DNA of 8,492 bases from contig JAGVUW010000266.1 of assembly GCA_019136035.1 (NCBI GenBank), positions 1-8,492 of the forward strand. The letters are read 5' to 3'. Position 1 is the stretch's first letter. Each line of letters starts with the position of its first letter. Positions 4,023-8,492 of the stretch are shown in pieces. A program made the translations under genes and the position numbers. The notes beneath the pieces are model-generated. The model ran no database searches. It was not told the DNA's origin and saw only the letters and a program-made list of their open reading frames with translations. The DNA comes from Verrucomicrobiota bacterium. GTDB lineage: Bacteria > Verrucomicrobiota > Lentisphaeria > Oligosphaerales > JAFGRS01.

Positions 4023-7000
4023 ATGACGAGTTGCAGAGTCCGGCGGCCCTGGCGGGGTCTGGTCGCGTTGGCTGTGGCGTGGTCGGCTGCCATGGTGGCC
4101 CAGGGCCCCGCGGCGGCGGCCGAGGGTGTCCTGCGGCCGTTCCTGCGGGCCGTCGCGACGGCCGCGCCGCCGCGTCTGGATGGCCTGGCTGACGACGCGG
4201 TCTGGCAGGAGGCCCTCTCGGCGGGTCCCTGGGTGAGCCTGGACGGGACGAGTCCGGCCGAGGAGCCGACTGCGGCGATGGTGGCGCACGACGCCGAGTC
4301 GCTGTATCTCCTCGTCGTCTGCTCGGAAGCCCTGCTCAATCCCATGCTGCAGCGCACGCACGAGGTCAAGGCCGAGGCCGTGGCCGCTGACGGCGCCGTC
4401 TTTGCCGACGACTGCATCGAGGTCTTCGTGCAGCCCGGCGGCGAGGCGACGCCGTACTTCCACCTCGCGGTCAACCCGCGCGGGACGCTCTATGACGCCC
4501 GTTGTGTGGGTGGCGCCTACGACACCGCCTGGTCGTCGCAGGCGCGTGTCACGGCCACGGCCGACACCAAGGCCTGGACGGTCGAGGTGGCCATACCGTT
4601 GGCGGCGCTCGGCGGCGCGCCGGCGCCCGACGCCACCTGGGGCTTCAACCTGGCGCGTCGGCGTCACTCGACCGGGACGTGGAGCTGCTGGTCGCCGACC
4701 GGCGGCTCGCTGCACACGCCGTCACGCTTCGGGACACTCGCCTTCCAGGGGCCGCCGGCGGCCCTGACGGCGCCCCAGGCGCCGGGCTTCGAGGAGGGCC
4801 CCCAGCGCTGGCAGTTCATGGTCCGCAGCGCCCAGCCCCTCCAGGCCACCGCTCTGGTCCGCCACGGCGACTACCCGTGGCAGGCGCTGACCAGCCTCAT
4901 CGAGCCGTCCGCCGAGGCACAGCGCCGGCGCCTCGACGTCGTCCTCACGCGCGCCAACACGGCGATCTGGCTCAATGCACCGCCCGAACAGGCCGCCTCG
5001 ACCCTGTGCTTCCGCACCGACCGGCTCCCCGTGCGCGGCGGCACCACCTACCGCTTCGCCGCCCGGGTGCGCGCCGAGGGCCTCACCGGCGGCGCCCGGC
5101 CGCTGGTCTTCTCGGTCAGCTCCTACGACGCGGCGGGCGCCGTCCTGCAGACTTACCAGACCATCCTGGCCATCCCCGAGGGCACCTACGACTGGCGTGA
5201 CGTCGAGGCCAAGTGGCAGGCCCCGGAGGCGGCGGTCGACATCCTGTTCTGGGTCGTGAAGTGGGGCAACTCCGGCGTCTCCGGCCAGGTCTGGCTCGAC
5301 GACCTGCGGCTGTTGCCGCCGGACAGCCCGGTGAATGTCCTGCCCAACGGCGCCGTGGCGGCCAACGCCGAGGGCGCGACCTTCGGCTGGAATCTCTTCA
5401 CCGGCTCGCGGGCGCAGCCCTCCTACGAGCATGGCGCCCTGGCTGAACAGGCCTGCGAGATCCGCGACGCCGACGGCCGCCTGCTCTGGCGCGCCGGGCC
5501 CTTCGCCGGCGAGGTCGCGCCGCGCGTGACGGCCATCAGCGCGGTGCCCATGCTGACCGCCTCCATGGGCGACTCTGACAGCACCCTGCGGCTTAAGGAC
5601 CTCTATGTCAACGAGGGCGGCGTGCTGACCCTGCCGGTCGTCCTGCGCAGCTCGGAGCCGCGGCGCTATGGCTGGGCGGATGTCGTACTGGAGGTCCCCG
5701 AGCAGCTCCACCTGATCTCGCCGGAGCCGCGTGCCGCGATTCTGGAGCGCCGTCTCGAGGCCGGCCGCCGGACCTACCGCGTGCGTTTCGGCGGCGAGGC
5801 GATCAGCCCGATGGACGGTACCAAGGCCGAGCAGCAGGTGAACTTCCTCCTGTTCGAGTGCGGCCTGTTGCCGGCCGCGCCGACGGAGCCGCTGCTCCTG
5901 CGCCTCGGCGGCGCGGTCGAGGGCGCCGCCGAGGAGCTCCTCGAGATGCCGGTGCATGTCCTGCCGCCGCTGACCTGGCGGCGTCCCGAACAGGCCCTCA
6001 TCAAGAACTGGGCCTGCAGCAGCTTCTACCGGCCCTTCCAGCAGCTCAACGCCGCCGAACAGGCCGCCGTGGCAGGCCTCTGGCGTCAGGCCGGCTTCAA
6101 CCGCGTCGGCGCCTCCCTGCCCGAGGCCCTGCGTGAGCGCCATGGCTTCCTGGCTCAGGGCCAGATACCCCTGACCACGGGCGGAGGGAACTTCCCGGGG
6201 GGCGCCGAGTACCTCGAGGCCCACCCCGAGGCGCAGGCGATGACCTTTGCCGGGCAGGTCCGCGCCGGGACCTTCTGCCCGACCTACTTCCTGAGCGACG
6301 CCAACGGCCACCTCGCCGAGGTCGCGGCCTGGCTCGGCGAGCAGGCGCGGCGCTACCCGCAGCTCGACTGGGATTACGAGGTTCCAGTGTCGCGTGACGG
6401 CTCGATCTGTGCCTGCGAGCGCTGCCTGGAGGCGTTTCGGCAGGCCCACGGCCTGGCCGACCCGGCCGCCGTGAACCGCGAGACGGTGCGGCAGACGCAC
6501 CGCCGTGAGTGGGTGGCCTGGCGCTGCCGTGAGAATGCGCGTCTGGCCGAGCTCTTCCGGCGTCACATCAAGGCGGCCAATCCCGACTGCCTGTTCAGCA
6601 TCTACTCCGGCTACCAGGGCGACACCGACGAGAAATACGGCGTCGACTGGCGCAGCATGGCGGTGCCGGCGGACCTGGTCTGGGCCGGCTACGGCCGGCC
6701 GGTGGCGGCGGTGCAGGCCACGCACGATGCCATCGCCGGGCGGCCCTTCGTCTGTGGCCTGCTGGCGTGGTACGGCTCGCACCCATGGAACAACCAGGGC
6801 GCCCAGATCGACCTGCTGCGGCGGCTGACCGACGGCGGCAATGGCGTCATGAGCTACTTCAACTGGGTCGTCGACGGGCGTTTCTACCGCGGCGTCAGCC
6901 GTGCCGCCGGCGTGGTGGCGGATTTCGAGGCGGCGTTCCGGTGGTCGACCGCCGCCGATGGCACCACCCGCAGCCACTACGAGCGTGCCGACGACCTGGT

Positions 7001-8342
7001 CGAGGTCGGTGGCGCGGGCCTGGCCGAGGATGTCACTGTCCTGCGCTCCGGCGAGGACCGCCTGCTGTTCGTCTTCAACGCCACCGCCGGCGACCGCGTC
7101 TTCGAGCTGCGCCATCGCGACTGGCGCGATGGGATGGCCTGCATCGACCTGGAGAGCAAGGAACTCTTCGGCGAGAGCCTGTCGATCACGGTCCCCAGCC
7201 GCGAGGTGCGTCTGCTGCACCTGCGCGCTCCCGGCCCGGTCGAGGTGGCGGCGCCGCGGGTGCTCTCGGCGCCTGACGGCGAGCCCGCCGGCGCGGTGCT
7301 CCTGGCCTGGCAGGGCCGGGGCAGCCACCCCGGCGACCAGGTCTTCGATCTCCAGACCAGCGGCACCGACGCCTTCACGCCGGCGGATACCACGACCACC
7401 GAGGGCCTCACGACTACCGCCTTCGCCTGGCGCCAGATCGCCCCGGGCCAGACCGCCTACTGGCGCGTGCGCGGACGCGACCCGATCACCGGCGCGGCCG
7501 GGGCCTGGTCCGAGGCCGTCCGCGTCGTGCGCGGCAGCTTCGCCGAGCCGGCTCTCGCAACGGCCGCCTTCAGCCCCAACGGCGACGGCCTCCTCGATGA
7601 GGCCCGCATCACCGCCGAACTGGCGGCTGACCAGCCGTGGGCGGTCCGCATCCTCGACGCGGCCGGCGCAGCCCGCCGCGAGATTGCCGGACAGGGCCGC
7701 CTCGTCGATGTCGTCTGGGACGGCCGCGACGGCAACGGCCAGATCCTGCCGGCAGGGACATACCGCTTCGAAGTCGTCCCGGCGGGCGCCGCCGCCCTGG
7801 CCAGCGGCGGCAGCCTCGACATCAACCCGCGCGTCGGCCTGCCCAACCCCGGCCTGGACCGCTGCCAGGGCTTCGCGCTGACCATCCCGCGCGGCCGGGG
7901 CCGGCTCCTGCGCGACTACGACGTCAGCGCCACCGGCTCCTACTCGCTGGCCTTGCGCAGCGAGGCCCCCGGCACCGATGCCTACTGGAGCAACTACGCC
8001 GCCGGCGGCCTCGGCACCCCGCCCATGCTGGTCACTCCCGGCAAGGCCTACCGCTTTGCGGCGCAGGTGCGCTCGGATCTGCGCGGCGGCCAGGCCCTCC
8101 TGGCCATGACCTTCTTCACCGCCGACGGCCGTTGGGCCGGCGTGCCTGGCCAGAAGGCCTCCGGCGTGCCCTCCGAGCTGGTCACCGGGAAGCAGGACTG
8201 GACCCGCCGCGAGCTGGTTCTGACCGCACCGCCCGCGGCCTTCGCGGCCGTGCTCTTCTTCCGGATCGAGAAGGCCGACGGCACGGCCTGGTTCGATGAC
8301 GTCGTCTTCGAGGAGGTCCCCGCCGGGGCCGCGGCCAAGTAG
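4023..8342 (+). CDS. Large secreted multidomain carbohydrate-binding/glycoside hydrolase-like protein
   Basis: 1439 residues. Residues 1-35 form a signal peptide (RRPWR, hydrophobic LVALAVAWSAAMVA, AAAA before Glu), so the product is exported. Residues 38-243 resemble a CBM9-type domain: RLDGLADDAVW, DDCIEVFVQPGG (129-140), WTVEVAIPLAAL, WGFNLARRR (from 206). Residues 330-433 resemble a CBM_4_9 jelly roll ending VWLDDLRLLP. A beta-rich stretch to about 650 is unassigned. Residues 659-990 look like a TIM barrel of the GH42-like or related GH kind, with DWDYE (782-786) just before a CAC-x2-C triad (796, 798, 801) and AFRQAHG. Residues 1078-1170 look FnIII-like. Residues 1181-1255 match the FlgD-like Ig fold (FSPNGDGLLDE, DGRDGNGQILPAGTYRF). 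Residues 1282-1435 are a second CBM_4_9-like module ending AWFDDVVFEEV. There is no membrane anchor or LPXTG. Polysaccharide binding is well supported; cleavage is inference because I could not find a second catalytic acid. It lies downstream of the aldolase and probably shares its transcript. Confidence 0.85.
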   Translation: MTSCRVRRPWRGLVALAVAWSAAMVAQGPAAAAEGVLRPFLRAVATAAPPRLDGLADDAVWQEALSAGPWVSLDGTSPAEEPTAAMVAHDAESLYLLVVCSEALLNPMLQRTHEVKAEAVAADGAVFADDCIEVFVQPGGEATPYFHLAVNPRGTLYDARCVGGAYDTAWSSQARVTATADTKAWTVEVAIPLAALGGAPAPDATWGFNLARRRHSTGTWSCWSPTGGSLHTPSRFGTLAFQGPPAALTAPQAPGFEEGPQRWQFMVRSAQPLQATALVRHGDYPWQALTSLIEPSAEAQRRRLDVVLTRANTAIWLNAPPEQAASTLCFRTDRLPVRGGTTYRFAARVRAEGLTGGARPLVFSVSSYDAAGAVLQTYQTILAIPEGTYDWRDVEAKWQAPEAAVDILFWVVKWGNSGVSGQVWLDDLRLLPPDSPVNVLPNGAVAANAEGATFGWNLFTGSRAQPSYEHGALAEQACEIRDADGRLLWRAGPFAGEVAPRVTAISAVPMLTASMGDSDSTLRLKDLYVNEGGVLTLPVVLRSSEPRRYGWADVVLEVPEQLHLISPEPRAAILERRLEAGRRTYRVRFGGEAISPMDGTKAEQQVNFLLFECGLLPAAPTEPLLLRLGGAVEGAAEELLEMPVHVLPPLTWRRPEQALIKNWACSSFYRPFQQLNAAEQAAVAGLWRQAGFNRVGASLPEALRERHGFLAQGQIPLTTGGGNFPGGAEYLEAHPEAQAMTFAGQVRAGTFCPTYFLSDANGHLAEVAAWLGEQARRYPQLDWDYEVPVSRDGSICACERCLEAFRQAHGLADPAAVNRETVRQTHRREWVAWRCRENARLAELFRRHIKAANPDCLFSIYSGYQGDTDEKYGVDWRSMAVPADLVWAGYGRPVAAVQATHDAIAGRPFVCGLLAWYGSHPWNNQGAQIDLLRRLTDGGNGVMSYFNWVVDGRFYRGVSRAAGVVADFEAAFRWSTAADGTTRSHYERADDLVEVGGAGLAEDVTVLRSGEDRLLFVFNATAGDRVFELRHRDWRDGMACIDLESKELFGESLSITVPSREVRLLHLRAPGPVEVAAPRVLSAPDGEPAGAVLLAWQGRGSHPGDQVFDLQTSGTDAFTPADTTTTEGLTTTAFAWRQIAPGQTAYWRVRGRDPITGAAGAWSEAVRVVRGSFAEPALATAAFSPNGDGLLDEARITAELAADQPWAVRILDAAGAARREIAGQGRLVDVVWDGRDGNGQILPAGTYRFEVVPAGAAALASGGSLDINPRVGLPNPGLDRCQGFALTIPRGRGRLLRDYDVSATGSYSLALRSEAPGTDAYWSNYAAGGLGTPPMLVTPGKAYRFAAQVRSDLRGGQALLAMTFFTADGRWAGVPGQKASGVPSELVTGKQDWTRRELVLTAPPAAFAAVLFFRIEKADGTAWFDDVVFEEVPAGAAAK

Positions 8343-8365
8343 GTCCACGGCGCCGCCCGTGGACC
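8342..8365 (+). terminator. Strong hairpin beginning at the stop codon of the large gene
   Basis: GGTCCACGG (8342-8350) pairs perfectly with CCGTGGACC (8357-8365) around loop CGCCGC, a 9-bp stem whose first base is the last base of the TAG. A C-run follows rather than T, so it may be a GC-type terminator or a 3' end stabiliser. Confidence 0.5.
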
Positions 8366-8492
8366 CCCCGCGCGCCGCCCACGGCGCCCGCCGGACCGGC
8401 TGGTGACCGCCACCACGGCAGCCCGCCCGGCCGCCGCGAGGCGGCCCCGGGGCCGCGGTGACGCGGCCTTCCGGCTCGGGACACGGACCGAC
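8366..8492. other. Non-coding tail of the window with a GNRA-capped hairpin
   Basis: I see no gene start or RBS. GGCCGCC (8429-8435) pairs with GGCGGCC (8440-8446) around GCGA, a GNRA tetraloop. It could be a second downstream hairpin for the large gene or part of whatever begins beyond the window. Confidence 0.4.

Noticed and set aside
4722..8348. 1208-codon open frame on the minus strand opposite the large protein
   Set aside because: It is antisense to a well-supported gene with signal peptide and recognisable domains. The translation is Gly/Ala/Arg-rich without motifs, as expected from GC-rich third positions.

Overview
The window is high-GC bacterial DNA, probably from a PVC-superphylum organism with Lentisphaerota as best guess. 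The main support is three prepilin-like proteins, two with an FTLIELLVVIAIIAIL N-terminus and all three with a C-terminal H-X9-DG motif, a family that is greatly expanded in Lentisphaerota and Planctomycetota. A large secreted multidomain carbohydrate-active-type protein fits the same lifestyle. The taxonomic call is inference. No rRNA, tRNA, CRISPR array or transposase was seen.

Layout. Positions 1-390 (+) hold the C-terminal end of one H-X9-DG pseudopilin. Positions 391-750 are non-coding, rich in GC hairpins, with a degenerate copy of a 9-bp repeat. Positions 751-1503 (-) and 1719-2474 (-) are two tandem paralogous pseudopilins, about 80% identical by eye. Each has its own copy of a sigma70-like promoter (TTGCRC-17-TATGGT) and a conserved 5' leader with a small hairpin, so the duplicated unit is promoter plus leader plus gene. 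A 107-bp stretch is identical between the copies although silent sites on both sides have diverged, which suggests gene conversion.

Positions 2475-2994 are a divergent intergenic region. It contains the pseudopilin promoter facing left, a 12-unit, 9-bp tandem array (GTCNGAC core, three unit variants), and an extended -10 promoter facing right. To the right lie a class II (zinc) aldolase of the fructose/tagatose-bisphosphate type (2995-3906) and, 116 nt later, a 1439-residue exported protein (4023-8342). Its predicted order is signal peptide, CBM9-like domain, CBM_4_9-like domain, beta-sandwich region, GH-like TIM barrel, FnIII-like domain, FlgD-like Ig domain and a second CBM_4_9-like domain. 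A 9-bp stem hairpin starts at its stop codon. The final 127 nt are non-coding and contain a GNRA-capped hairpin.

How it fits together (inference): the large protein would bind and perhaps cleave a polysaccharide outside the cytoplasm, and the aldolase would split a phosphorylated sugar derived from it. The pseudopilins may belong to a pilus-like or type II secretion-like surface system. The least explained parts are the 9-bp repeat family, found in three intergenic gaps, and the duplicated leader/promoter cassette.
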